Source: Gp6-AA40 sp963723495
GTDB taxonomy: Bacteria > Acidobacteriota > Vicinamibacteria > Vicinamibacterales > UBA2999
Assembly (NCBI GenBank): GCA_963723495.1
Contig: CAVRQR010000011.1
Coordinates: 248,001 to 312,000 of the forward strand
Length of the DNA stretch: 64,000 nucleotides
Direction of reading: 5' to 3'
How positions within the stretch are numbered: position 1 is the first letter of the stretch; the number at the start of each line of letters is the position of its first letter. The notes below the pieces were generated by a model that was not told the origin of the DNA, did no database searches, and saw only the letters and a list, made by a program, of their open reading frames with translations. Positions 1 to 12,552 of this stretch are shown in pieces. The translations under genes were made by a program, and so were the position numbers.

Positions 1-660
1 AGCTGGGCGCGATCCTTGCGGTGATGTGGCTGTATCGTGAGCGCATCAGCTCCGTCGTGCTCGGACTGTTCTCGCGGCCGGAGGCACGTCGGTTCGCGGT
101 CATACTGTTCGTCGCGTTCCTGCCGGCCGTGGTCCTGGGGCTTCTGCTCGGTGATTTCGTGTCCTCGGTGCTGTACGAGAGTCCAATCGTGTTCGCCTGG
201 GCGTTCATCATCGGTGGCATCGTCATGCTGCATCGTGGAGCGGACGGTTCGGACGCCGGTCGTCAATGCGGTCGATCGCACGCCACTGAGTCGGGCCTTC
301 GGGATCGGCATGTTCCAGACGCTGGCGCTCATCCCGGGGGTGTCACGTTCAGGGGCGACCATCGTCGGTGGACTGTTGATGCGTCTGGACCGGGCCGCTG
401 CCGCGGAGTTCTCATTTTTTCTCGCCATGCCCACGATGCTGGCCGCCTTCGTGTACAAGCTGTGGGAAGTGCGAGATCATCTGGCCCCCGAGCGTGCCGG
501 AGAGATTGCCATTGGATTCGTCATGGCGTTTCTGGCCGCTTTAGTGGTCGTGAGGCCGTTTCTGCGGTTCGTCAGCCGATCCGGATTTGCCCCCTTCGCC
601 TGGTATCGCATCGTGGTGGGACTGGTGATTCTGGCCGCAGTGGGGCGCGGGTGGCTGTGA
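1..660 (+). CDS. uppP: Undecaprenyl-diphosphatase UppP (5' truncated, frameshifted)
   Basis: Integral inner-membrane enzyme that dephosphorylates undecaprenyl pyrophosphate to recycle the lipid carrier for peptidoglycan. The start lies before the window. The protein is read in frame 3 to about base 240 (ending FIIGGIVML) and then in frame 1, where LALIPGVSRSGATIVGG carries the family PGVSRSG signature (334-354). Hydrophobic helices continue to the TGA at 658-660. The switch near 235-245 looks like a single-base indel. The stop overlaps the ATG of the next gene (TGATG), suggesting one operon. The family call is secure; only the N-terminal part is missing. Confidence 0.88.
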
Positions 661-1251
661 TGTCGTGGCTTCGACGCACCTTTCTGGCGGGCTTCTTCGT
701 CACCGTGCCGCTCGTGATCAGCGTTGCGGCATTGGTGTGGATCTTCGGTATCATTGATGGTTTCACGGCCCCAGTGGCGGCGCGGGTTCTGGGTCGCAGG
801 TTGCCGGGACTGGGCGTGCTCATCACGCTGCTGGTGATCTTGTCAGTGGGAGCCGTGGCCACCAACGTCATCGGCCGACGGCTGCTCTCGCGGGCAGAGG
901 GTTGGCTGACGATGATCCCGGTGTTCAGGACGATCTACGCGCCCGTGAAGCAGCTCGTTGTGGCGTTCTCGCCCGACAACGAGTACGGCTTCAAGCGCGT
1001 CGTGATGGTCGAAGATCCGAACCGCGGCTGGGTGATGGGTTTTCTGACGAAGGAGTTCACGGTGGTTCGTGCCGACGCGACCGGAGACGATGATCGCCGT
1101 GTACGTGCCGACGAATCATTTGTACCTCGGTGACGTGCGGATGTATCCGCGGGCGCGCGCACTTTTCCCCGAGCTGAGCGTCGAGGAAGGCATTCGTATT
1201 TTTCTGACGGGCGGGATGTCGCTGCCCGGTCGGATTGAAGGCAAGTCGTGA
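660..1251 (+). CDS. DUF502 family membrane protein (frameshifted)
   Basis: Two-helix membrane protein of the DUF502 family, function unknown. It starts at the ATG overlapping the uppP stop. The first helix covers FLAGFFVTVPLVISVAALVW and the second GLGVLITLLVILSVGAVATN. The family core around MIPVFRTIYAPVKQLV follows. The frame changes between about 1069 and 1090, after which IAVYVPTNHLYLGDVRMYPR and a C-terminal LSVEEGIRIFLTGG segment complete the usual DUF502 ending. Corrected length is about 196 residues, normal for the family. It lies between uppP and hppA and is probably co-transcribed. I infer nothing about its activity. Confidence 0.82.
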
Positions 1252-1295
1252 GGCCGCTCGAAAGGCTTCGGATGATGAGAGGAGTAGATACAGTG

Positions 1296-3769
<2,474 letters not shown>

Positions 3770-4080
3770 TTCGGATCAAGAAACCCTGCGCGCGCGTGCG
3801 TAGATGAATGAACGGGGATCGGCCGGATTTGTCGGATTTGTGACAGGTCAATCCCCGGCTCTTGCGCCCGCGGATCGGTCTTGCAATGTGCGCGATACGC
3901 GATAGAATGCGCGGTCTCTGACGGTTGAGGAGGCCGGAGCACTTTCGCAGAACCGGTGTCTAAGTTTCTGCTGGGCCAACCAGGAGTACGCCGCGGGTTT
4001 CGTTGACACTGTTTTTCGGGCCTAGCTATAATCGGCCGCTCCGCGCGGCTGCGCGGATACTCCCAGGAGGGTGAAGACCG
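3770..4080 (+). other. Intergenic region hppA-tonB
   Basis: About 310 bases with no convincing reading frame. The right part holds the consensus tonB promoter. A weaker promoter-like pair, TTGCAA at 3881-3886 and TAGAAT at 3903-3908 (16-base spacer), lies upstream. I see no clear terminator after hppA. Confidence 0.6.
4003..4032 (+). promoter_or_regulatory. Consensus sigma-70 promoter of the tonB-exbBDD cluster
   Basis: TTGACA at 4003-4008 and TATAAT at 4027-4032 are perfect hexamers separated by 18 bases. Transcription would start near 4040, leaving about a 40-base leader with AGGAGG at 4065-4070 before the GTG start at 4081. Confidence 0.85.
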
Positions 4081-4798
4081 GTGCCACGTGATGAACGCAT
4101 CTTCGGCGATATTGCCAACCCGCAGGCAAAGCTCGGGAACAACCAGGGCAAATCGGTAGGGTTGACGATTCTGATCGAGACGGCTGTCATTGCGGCGATG
4201 GTCATCATCCCGCTGATGGCAGCAGATGTCCTGCCGACCCCGCCGTCAATGATGGCATTCGTGGCGGCGCCGCCTCCTCCTCCACCCCCACCGCCCCCCA
4301 CCACCGCCGCCGAGACCGGTGGAGGTGAAGCCGGTCGAGGTGGTGAACCCGAACGCGGCGCCGGTCGAGGAGCCGGAAGAAATCAAGGCAGAGCCCGTCG
4401 ATACCACTTTCGATCGCAATGTCGGTGTCGAGGGTGGTATACCGGGCGGCGTCGTTGGTGGTGTTGTCGGTGGATTGCCTGAGGCGCCGCCGCCGCCGCC
4501 GCCGCCGACGCAGCCGGTTCGTGTCGGTGGACAGATCAAGCAGCCCACCAAGACCAAGCATGTCAATCCGCAGTACCCACCCATCGCGCAGTCAGCACGT
4601 GTGCAGGGCGTCGTGATCATCGAGGCGGTGATCGGTCCCAATGGCAAGGTGCAGGATGCTCGGGTGCTTCGCTCGATTCCCCTTCTTGATCAGGCCGCAC
4701 TCGATGCGGTGAAGCAGTGGGAGTTCACGCCGACCTTGCTCAACAACGTTCCCGTGCCGGTCATCATGACCGTCACCGTGCAGTTCACGCTCAGTTAA
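4081..4798 (+). CDS. tonB: TonB family energy transducer (frameshifted)
   Basis: Periplasm-spanning transducer that carries proton-motive force from ExbB/ExbD to outer-membrane receptors. GTG start with AGGAGG ten bases upstream. There is one N-terminal membrane anchor (LTILIETAVIAAMVIIPLMA), then two polyproline stretches flanking an acidic linker. The C-terminal TonB domain includes NPQYPPIAQSARVQGVVIIE and LLDQAALDAVKQWEFTPTLL. The frame changes from 1 to 2 between about 4280 and 4318, inside a C-rich run; the expected junction is polyproline to RPVEVKPVEVV. It heads the exbB-exbD-exbD cluster. The Oar-like receptor at 8077-11164 and the receptor at 47653-50208 are plausible clients. Confidence 0.9.
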
Positions 4799-4873
4799 TG
4801 GTGCGGGTCACGCTCGACTAGGACCACATCGTCAAAGACAGGCAACCTGAATAAGGATGCGGAGGATGCAGTA

Positions 4874-5659
4874 ATGGAAGTTCGGAACATGCGTCAGTTC
4901 GGCCAGATCGTGTGTGGGACCGCGGCAATTGCCTTGCTGAGCACGCCAGCGTTCGCGCAGGAAGAGGCGGCGGCCGGGTGGTGGTCTCGACCTCGTCGAC
5001 ATGTTTGCGCAGATGGGCCGCGGTCGCCTGGGGCGTCGCCATCGTGCTGTTCATCATGTCGTTCTGGTCGGTCGGTATCGCGATCGAGCGCATCTACACC
5101 TACAACCAGGCGCGCAAGCAGTCGAAGATGTACGCGCCGCAGGTTGCCAAGCATCTGCAGGACGGCCGGTTGAAGGAAGCGATCGCGCTGTCGGCGTCGA
5201 AGGACTACCGCTACAGCCACCTGGCCAAGGTCGTGCTCGCCGGGCTGCAGGAGTACCAGTTCCAGCAGGAGAGCGGCTCGAGCCTCAACCGCGATGACGT
5301 TCTGGATACCGTCCGCCGCTCGATTCAGCGCGCCACGGCCCTGACCGGCAACGACCTGAAGAAGGGCGTCAACACGCTCGCCACGATCGGCTCGACGGCG
5401 CCGTTCGTCGGACTGCTCGGCACGGTCGTCGGCGTCATCAACGCGTTCGTCGGTATCGCGTCGACCGGCTCGGGTGGTATCGCGCGGCGTGTCCGCCGGT
5501 ATCGCCGAAGCGCTCGTCGAGACCGCGCTTGGTTTGTTCGTCGCGATTCCGGCGGTCTGGTTCTACAACTACCTGACCAGCCGCCTCGAGTACTTCAACG
5601 TGGAGATGGACAACTCCTCGTCGGAGCTCGTCGACTACTTCATCAAGAAGACGGCGTAA
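4874..5659 (+). CDS. exbB: ExbB/TolQ/MotA-family proton channel (three frameshifts)
   Basis: Inner-membrane proton-channel subunit energising TonB. GGAGG at 4861-4865 precedes ATG 4874. The N-terminus has a signal peptide (CGTAAIALLSTPAFAQEE), then GLDLVDMFAQMG, AVAWGVAIVLFIMSFWSVG and the conserved channel segment TLATIGSTAPFVGLLGTVVG. It ends with GIAEALVETALGLFVAIPAVW and a short tail. The coding frame moves at about 4980, 5020 and 5485, each consistent with a one-base error, giving about 260 residues. The exported N-terminus before the first helix is a variant of the usual ExbB layout. It is followed 30 bases later by exbD. Confidence 0.87.
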
Positions 5660-5689
5660 CGAACGCTGCGATTTCCAGGAGTTTGAGCT

Positions 5690-6123
5690 ATGGCAGTTCA
5701 ACTAGGCGGCAGCGGCGGAGTCAAGTCCGATATCAACGTCACGCCTCTCGTCGACGTCATGCTGGTGCTGCTCATCATCATGATGATCGTGGCGCCCCTG
5801 CTGCAGCAGGGCGTCAGCGTGAAGCTGCCGGTGCGGCCAACACGAGCGAGAAGCCTGACACGCAGGACCAGACGGTCCTCGCGATCGACTCCAACAAGCG
5901 CCTGTACCTGAACACGGTGCCGGTCCAGGCGGGTGACCTCCGGCGCAAGGTCGAAGAGGTGCTCGAAGGCAAGAAGGACCGCATCGTCATCATCAAGGCC
6001 GATCAGGACGTCGAGTACAGCGCGGTGATGGACGCCATGGACGAGCTGCGAGCCACCGGCATCGAGGACATGGGCCTCATCACCGACCCACGCCGCACGT
6101 CCACGACGCAGGGAGGCGAGTAA
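5690..6123 (+). CDS. exbD: ExbD/TolR family protein, copy 1 (frameshifted)
   Basis: Second subunit of the TonB energising complex: one membrane helix with the proton-path aspartate and a periplasmic domain. AGGAG lies upstream of ATG 5690. The motif SDINVTPLVDVMLVLLIIMM contains the family aspartate. The frame moves near 5838, after which AANTSEKPDTQDQTVLAI and the periplasmic domain (RIVIIKADQDVEYSAVMDAM) continue. Corrected length is about 144 residues. The stop overlaps the start of the next gene (TAATG), so the two exbD genes are translationally coupled. Confidence 0.9.
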
Positions 6124-6578
6124 TGGCTGCCCACCAGCATCACGGCGCCGAAAGGGTCTTCAAGGGGAAGAAGCTTGAAGCCAACGCGGAGATGAACATC
6201 ACGCCGATGATCGACGTGCTGCTCGTGCTCCTCGTTATCTTCATGGTGACTCTGCCGCTCAACCAGCGCGGTCTCGATGTCAACCTGCCGGCTGAGACGC
6301 AGCAACCCAAGCAGGTGGATCCCACCATCAGCCAGATCGTGCTGAACTACACGGCTGACAAGAAGATCTCCATCAACAACCATGACATCCCTCTCGGCGA
6401 GCTCGGCGAGTTCCTGAGGACGACCTTCGAGGAGCGCAAGGAGAAGACGATGTTCATCATGGGCGCGGGAACCCTGCGCTACGGTGAAATCGTCGAGGTG
6501 ATCGACGCTGCCAAGGGTGCCGGTGTCGAGAAGGTCGGTATCGTCACCGAGGGGATGCGCCGGGCTGGCGGCGACTAG
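6123..6578 (+). CDS. exbD: ExbD/TolR family protein, copy 2
   Basis: Intact 151-residue ExbD paralogue. The helix and channel aspartate are in MNITPMIDVLLVLLVIFMVT, and the periplasmic part includes INNHDIPLGELGEFLRTTF and GEIVEVIDAAKGAGVEKVG. Its ATG overlaps the preceding stop by one base. Two ExbD subunits beside one ExbB suggest either a heteromeric ExbD dimer or two alternative complexes; this is inference. It is the last gene of the cluster, followed by a strong hairpin at 6634-6664. Confidence 0.94.
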   Translation: MAAHQHHGAERVFKGKKLEANAEMNITPMIDVLLVLLVIFMVTLPLNQRGLDVNLPAETQQPKQVDPTISQIVLNYTADKKISINNHDIPLGELGEFLRTTFEERKEKTMFIMGAGTLRYGEIVEVIDAAKGAGVEKVGIVTEGMRRAGGD

Positions 6579-6633
6579 AGTCCGATACCGGCAATTCTGA
6601 ACGCAGGATTCAGACTGAACTCGGATCGAATCG

Positions 6634-6664
6634 ACGGGGTGAAAGCGTTGGACTTTCACCCCGT
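6634..6664. terminator. Hairpin between convergent exbD and phosphodiesterase genes
   Basis: Perfect 12-base stem: ACGGGGTGAAAG at 6634-6645 pairs with 6653-6664 across a 7-base loop. There is no long T tract on either side. Its place between convergent genes suggests a bidirectional terminator. Confidence 0.7.
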
Positions 6665-6691
6665 TCGTGCGTACGGGTATCGCTGAAATCG

Positions 6692-8000
6692 TCAGCGCAA
6701 CAGGGAGCGCGCGACGTTGGGGTCGCCGTCGTTCGCACCTGCTTTCACACCCAGGACGTCTGCCAGCGCGCCGTAGATGTTGACATTCTCGAACGGCGGA
6801 ACCGTGGCGCCGGCTTTGAACGCCGGACCGGTCGCGATGAAGATCCCACGCATGCTCATGGCCTCCGCCGGGTCGTAGCCATGCACGCCAACGGGCCCAA
6901 GCCGTCCGCTCGCGAGCTGTGACGCGACGGTGGCTTTGCGGAGCACCTGCCAGCCTTCGTCGACCGACGCCCACAATTGGCGGCACTCGTGGCTGGTCGC
7001 GAAAGCGCCAGTGTAACGGGCTCTCTGCCTTGCGGAAGACCTTCAGACGAGGGTTGGCTGCCGCCAGCGCCTTGTAGACGGCCTCCTCGCGGCCTGCGGG
7101 CGGGAACAGCCCGAATGTCGGGTTAAGGTCGACAACATCGATGCCGTTCAGATCGAGATAGTCGTCCAGGACCAACACTCGGCTGGCGTTTGATTCGGCC
7201 ATCCCGTGGTCCGAGACGATGACGATGTTGACCCGGTCCTGGAGGCCGCGCATGGTGAGGCCGCCAATCAGGCGATCGAGGTAGCGATCGACTCGGCGCA
7301 CTGCCTCTGCAACGGCCCTTGAATCCGGTCCACTATCGTGCCCGGCGCCATCGACGTCGCTGAAGTAGAGGGTCAGGAATGTGGGTCTCTCCGCGACAGG
7401 GAGATCGAGCCACTGCAGGATGCGATCGACTCTCGTGTTGGCTGGCACCGCCTCGCTGAAGGGCTCCCAGAAACGCGGTCGCTGGCCCAGGATGGGCGCT
7501 TCGGAACCTGGCCAGAACATCGCGGCGGCAGTTCCCCCGGCGCGCTGTACGGAGACCCAGAGCGGCTCTCCGCCCCACCACATCGGATCCTGATTCTCGA
7601 CACGGTTCGCCATCGTCAGTCGTCGGCCGGTGTCCAGATCCCTCACCGTGTTCCCGACGACACCGTGATGACCGGGATAGAGGCCGGTGACGATCGTGTA
7701 GTGGTTCGGGAACGTCTTTGATGGAAAACTCGGGACGAGCGAGGCGCTCACGCCGCGCGCGACGAGTTGCCGGATCGTCGGCGTCGGGTATTTCTGCGCG
7801 TAGTCCCACCGAAAGCCGTCAAGTGAGATCAGGATGACCGTTGGCTTGAGGTCGGTGACCGGTGCCTGGGCCCATCCTGCGCCAGCACATAGGAGCAGAA
7901 ACGCAAGCAGAACGAACCGGCGGCGAATGTGCCGGCCGCTCAGGGGATTTCGTCGCCCTGGTGCGACTGACGTGGCGCGTGGAGGGCGTGAAAGGCTCAA
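6692..8000 (-). CDS. Exported alkaline-phosphatase-superfamily enzyme, NPP type (frameshifted)
   Basis: Predicted secreted nucleotide pyrophosphatase/phosphodiesterase. A signal peptide (VLLAFLLLCAGAGWAQA) is followed by the metal-site segment LISLDGFRWDY and the nucleophile motif PSKTFPNHYTIVTGLYPGHHG, where the Thr of KTFPNHYT is the family nucleophile. VSDHGMAES carries further metal ligands. The frame moves near 6980; the last part (DPAEAMSMRGIFIATGPAFK and FENVNIYGALADVLG) is the normal NPP C-terminus. About 435 residues after correction. The exact start is uncertain because residues before the hydrophobic core are Arg-rich. Substrate unknown; it could hydrolyse nucleotides or other phosphodiesters outside the cytoplasm. 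Confidence 0.88.
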
Positions 8001-8021
8001 ATGTAAGGTTGCCTCAGTGGA

Positions 8022-8051
8022 GCGGTCTCAGGGATTGAAGCCTGAGACCGC
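8022..8051 (-). terminator. Hairpin after the Oar-like receptor gene
   Basis: Perfect 11-base stem: GCGGTCTCAGG at 8022-8032 with its complement at 8041-8051 and an 8-base loop. It lies just after the stop of the minus-strand receptor. No clear U tract, so the terminator role is probable rather than certain. Confidence 0.55.
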
Positions 8052-8076
8052 CACGGGACGGAAGGGTTGGATCGCT

Positions 8077-11000
8077 TTAGAACTCGAATCGCAGACCGAG
8101 CTGAATCTGCCTGGGCGCGCCGGGGATGTTCGTGGTGATGTAGTTCCCGTTGGCGTCCTTCACCTGCAAGAAGTTCGGGTTCGTTGGTGGACCGAAGCCG
8201 CAGTCGACTGGCGCGGTGCCAGCACAGTAGTTTGTGACGGTTGCGCCCGACAGCCGGATGTTATCGACGTCGAAGACATTGAAGACGTCGAAGGTGACGA
8301 GCACGCGGTTGTCCGTGCCGAATCGCGGTCCCCACTGCGCGCGGAAATTGACTTCCTTGAATGACTCGTCCCGGAAGCCATTGCGCTCGAACGGCACGCC
8401 GGGGGCGCTGTAAGGGCGATCGGCGCCGCCCAGGCTGTTATTGATGTCGCGGCCGATCGCAGCATCGATTGGCAGCCCGCTCATGAAGCGGAAGCCAGTG
8501 GACAGGTCCACGTCGTAAGGAAGGAAGAAAACAGCGTAGCCGTTGAACTGGTGCCTCCGGTCGAGACGCGCCGGGCTCCACTCTGGGTCGAGGTTGAATG
8601 TATTCTCGTACTGCACACCCCCGGAGTCTCGCTCGTTGTCGTCGTCTGACATCGACCTGCTGAGGACGTAGCTGACGTTGAGCAACGCCCGGTTGCGGCG
8701 CAGACGGCTGCTCAGCGTCAGGGCGGTGTACTCCGAGCTGGCGCTCGACTCGCGGATCTGTACCTGGTTCAACGTCGAGAGCGGCCGCGCCGGGAAGATG
8801 GGGCGCTGCGCCGGGTCCGTCGGCAGGGGTGCCGGCACCCCGATGTTGAGATCGCGGTTCCGCTGGAGGTAGTCGGTCTTCACGTAAACGACATCGGCTC
8901 CCACGCTGAAGTTCGTCACGACCTCGCGTTCGACGCCGCCACCGACCTGCGTTGCGCGCGGATTCCTGAAGTCCGTGTCAACACCCATGACGTTCACGCC
9001 GAAATACGGATTGGACGTGATGCCGAGTCTGCTGGCGATAGCCGTGAGCTGGTCCGGTGTCAGCTGCGGAACACTGCTCAACGGCGTCTGATTGAGGTTG
9101 ATGCCGATCAGCAGGAGCTGCTCGTAGAGCGTATCGTTCGGGTTGCCCACGGGTACCTGATACGGCAAGCGTGATCGTCAGGTTGCCGGGCGGCACGCGG
9201 AAGCCGCTCATCGGATCCGAGAACAGCAGCATCGGCGAGCGTGCGTAGTAGATCCCGCTGAAGCCGCGGACGACGGTGTTGCCCGTACCGGGATTCCACG
9301 CAAACCCGACCCGCGGACCGAACTGGTTCATCTGATTGGGAATTTGCGTCGGGTCGATTCCCTTACCGATCGGGAACGTCAGGCCGTTCAACTGGTTCAG
9401 GATCGCGCTGTTGTCTGCCTGCGGCGTCGGATTGAACGTCCCTTCCCAGCGCAGCCCGTAGTTGAACGTGAAGGTGGGTGTCAGCCTCCAGTTATCCTGG
9501 GCGAAGAGCGCGATTTCGTCGGTCGCGAGCTCTGTCGAGAGGTTGCCGATCTGCCGGCGGAGCTGGACAACCGAACGCGGAGAGTCGAAGCGGTTGGCCG
9601 TCGGGCCACCAACGGAGAGGATCTCCAGCATTGCTTGCGAGGTCCCGATAACCTGATAGGTGCTGAACTGATCGAAGCCAAACAACTGCGATGCGAAAAC
9701 GTGGTTGTACTCGAGACCAAATTTCGCGGAGTGGTTCCCGTTGACCCACGTAGCGTTGGTCGCGACCTGCGCGCGCCAGTCGCGCTGGATGTTCTCGCCG
9801 AGGAAGCTGACGGTGCCGACGTTGCCGACTGTGCCGGTGATGAGTGGCATCAGCGTGTTGGCGTCGCGCGGACGCTCCTCGCGCGAGTACTGGCCGCGGA
9901 CTTCGAGCAGCATGTTCGAGCGCACGGCCGACGTGAACTCGCCGACCACGGTGTTGGTACGGTCGCGCTCCGTGCCGTTGTTGGAGACTGCGAAGGGCGT
10001 TGTGTCGGAGAGGCTGTTCCCTGTGGAAGCGGCATTGAGCGCCTTGTTGTTGCTGAAGCTGTAGCGAACCGCAAGCCGATTCCCCTGCTCCATCTGGTAA
10101 TCGACACGGCCAAGGATCGCTTCGGCATCGTTGGTGGTCTCGAATGGTTCCTCGAGGCCCTTGAAGAAGTTGTACGCCTCCGCGGTGTCGGCAGTCGGCG
10201 TGATACCGGTCAGCAAGAAGACGACGTTACGTGTGTTCTTCTGCCGCTGCATCTCGCCGGCAACGAAAAAGAAGAGGCGATTCAGCGAGATCGGACCCCC
10301 GATCGACCCGCCCCACTGCTGCTGCGTCGGCGCGGCATTCTGGCCGAAGGCATTGAGCTCGGCCCAGTCCTTGTGACGGTTGAGGTAGAAGAGCGAGCCG
10401 TTCGGTGAATTGGTCCCTGACTTGGTAATCGCGTTCACGATCCCACCCGTCGAACGGCCGAACTCGGCTGAGTACCCTGAGGCGACGACCTGAAATTCCC
10501 GGATGGCTTCCTGCGGGATGGTGAACGCATTGTTCGAGCGCTCACCGCCGCGGATGCCGCCGAAGAAAGGCTGGTTGTAGTCGGCACCGTCGATGCTGAC
10601 GTTGGAGTTGATGCCGCGCTGCCCGACAAAGGAGATCTGGCCGCGACTGGTATCGACCTGCGCCGTCGGCGTCAGCGTCAGGAAGTCCTGAAAGCGCCGC
10701 CCGTTAATTGGCAGGTTTCGGATCGCTTCCTCGTCAACGGTGTTCGTGCGGATCGAGGAGCTCGTCTCGACGAGTGGCGATGCGGCTTCGACCGTGATGA
10801 CTTCCTGCACGCCGGCTACCGTCATAGTGGGATTGAGCGTGACGTTTGCGCCAACGGTCGCACGTACCGCCGTCTGCCTGAACGTGGCAAAGCCTGCTAA
10901 CTCGGCGGTCACGTCGTAGTTCCCTGGCGGCAACAGGGGCAGCGAGAAAAAGCCTTCCTCGTTGCTCACGACCTCGCGCCTGTAACCGGTCTGGGGGCTG

Positions 11001-11164
11001 GTGGCTGTGACAGTAACGCCGGGAAGCACACCGCCGTTGGCGTCAGTAAGACGGCCGTTGATTTCGGCAGTGGTGGCCTGTGACTGTGCGAGGGCCAATC
11101 CTGGCACGACGAGGGACAACGCGAGAACGAGCATCGCGCACATAGCCTTGCTCACGTGCGTCAT
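8077..11164 (-). CDS. Oar-like TonB-dependent outer-membrane receptor (frameshifted)
   Basis: Large outer-membrane receptor with an N-terminal carboxypeptidase-regulatory-like domain, typical of Acidobacteriota. The start at 11164 gives a signal peptide (MLVLALSLVVPGLALAQ) with AAAGGA upstream; a longer in-frame start at 11233 adds 23 unlikely residues. The regulatory domain (GRLTDANGGVLPGVTVTAT, LPPGNYDVTAELAGF) is followed by a plug (NLPINGRRFQDFLTLTPTAQ, SAEFGRSTGGIVNAITKSG) and a long beta barrel ending in an aromatic residue (LGLRFEF). The frame changes near 9165, within the barrel. Total about 1,030 residues. The substrate is unknown. It would be energised by TonB/ExbBD encoded upstream. 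Confidence 0.9.
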
Positions 11165-11312
11165 TGCCAAAATCCTTTCTGTGTTGAACGTGCTGACAAG
11201 CGTAGTAAAAATCCTGTGACTGCAGGGTACCAATCAGCTATTGCGGAAAGGTAAATAACGGCCGAATGACTTTTCGCATGGAGCGGCGTGGCTCGCGAGG
11301 AATTGTACAACT

Positions 11313-11349
11313 AAAAAGGCCGCGCTTCCCGGCGGAAGAACGGCCTTTT
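11313..11349 (-). terminator. Rho-independent terminator of the TPR lipoprotein gene
   Basis: Read on the minus strand, AAAAGGCCG (11349-11341) pairs with CGGCCTTTTT (11322-11313), with a nested CTTCC/GGAAG stem inside the loop and a T run downstream of the stem. Confidence 0.8.
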
Positions 11350-11366
11350 CCGGGACGTCTGAGCCG

Positions 11367-12353
11367 CTACTCGCCGGCGCCGGCGCCGGCCGCGCGCTGC
11401 TTCGCCTGGATCTCCGTGGCCTTGGCGCTAAAGGTGGCGGCTTCCTTCACAAGTTCCTGCTGCTTGGCGGGGTCCTTCTCGAGAGTTGCCTGCACGCGCA
11501 GGAGGAGGCCCTTGTACGTCAGCGCTTCCGGATAGTCGGACTTCAGCTGAATGGCCTTGTCGATGGCCTCGTTGCCGGCCAGGACGAACTTCATCTTGTC
11601 AGCCTCCGAGGTGGTGAAGTCCCGGTAGGCTTTTTCCCAGTAGTAAGTGGCGATCGTGTAGAACGCCTCGGGGTTGTTCGGCTCGCGCTCGGCACGCGAG
11701 TGCAGCGCCTCCATCGTCTTGTCGAACTCACCCTGGCGGTTGTAGAAGGCCGCGAGCGTCACGTACACGCCGGAATCGGTCGGCTTCATGTCGCGTGCCT
11801 TCACTAACAGCTGCTCGGCCTGATCGTAGTCGCCGTTCTCTTCGTAAATACGAGAGAGATACGTGTAGTTGCTTGGTTCGCTCGGGTCGAGCTCGATCAT
11901 GCGGCGCAGGATCGGCTCGGCTTCTCCGGGCTCATTCAGCTTGTCGGGACCATACGCCGCTACCAGATACTCCATGGCTCGTTGCTTCGTCAGGGGCTCC
12001 GTCACGACTTCCGCAGCCTTCTTGTAGTTTTCAATGGCCTTGGTGAGCAGTTCGTCGTTGGCCGGCTCGCCGCGGCGGGCGGGACGATACTGGTTGTCGT
12101 AGCTGTTTCCAAGGAAAAAGTAGGCCGGACTTAGCCTCGGATCCGTGCAGTCGGGGGTCTCCCCCCGGCAGAGATCGAGCGTCTCGGTGTACTTCGTCAC
12201 CGCGGCTCGGAAGTCCTGACCTCGGTACAGCTGATTCGCATCCTTGAAAGCCATGGTCGCCTGAAGCGTTGCGATCTGGCCACAACCGGCCGCCGCGAGG
12301 CCGAGCGCGGCGCAGAAAGCGCTCACCAGGGCCTTTGACGAAAACTTGTGCAT
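11367..12353 (-). CDS. Tetratricopeptide-repeat lipoprotein
   Basis: Predicted membrane-anchored TPR protein, a scaffold for protein contacts. The start is at MHKFSSKALVSAFCAALGLA, with GGGGAG about nine bases upstream. AAAGC provides a lipobox, so Cys27 or so would be lipidated. At least five TPR-like helical pairs follow, for example NYTYLSRIYEENGDYDQAEQ and VYVTLAAFYNRQGEFDKTME. A longer in-frame start at 12476 would bury the signal peptide and is rejected. Alone between the Oar-like receptor and relA, with its own terminator. No specific partner can be named. Confidence 0.85.
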   Translation of the reverse strand: MHKFSSKALVSAFCAALGLAAAGCGQIATLQATMAFKDANQLYRGQDFRAAVTKYTETLDLCRGETPDCTDPRLSPAYFFLGNSYDNQYRPARRGEPANDELLTKAIENYKKAAEVVTEPLTKQRAMEYLVAAYGPDKLNEPGEAEPILRRMIELDPSEPSNYTYLSRIYEENGDYDQAEQLLVKARDMKPTDSGVYVTLAAFYNRQGEFDKTMEALHSRAEREPNNPEAFYTIATYYWEKAYRDFTTSEADKMKFVLAGNEAIDKAIQLKSDYPEALTYKGLLLRVQATLEKDPAKQQELVKEAATFSAKATEIQAKQRAAGAGAGE

Positions 12354-12552
12354 CTCAAATCTCCCCTGACAACGACCACGGTAATCGGTTCCGACAGCCC
12401 GGCTGGGACGGCCGTGCCCGTCAAACGCGCCAGTATAGTGATCGGTTTTCGAGCCAGTCAAGGGTCCGGATATCATGAAGATAGCCGCCCCTGGCCCAGG
12501 TGCTCTCAGGCGGTCCCAACCGGCGTCGTACTTACGTTAGACACCGTTCTTC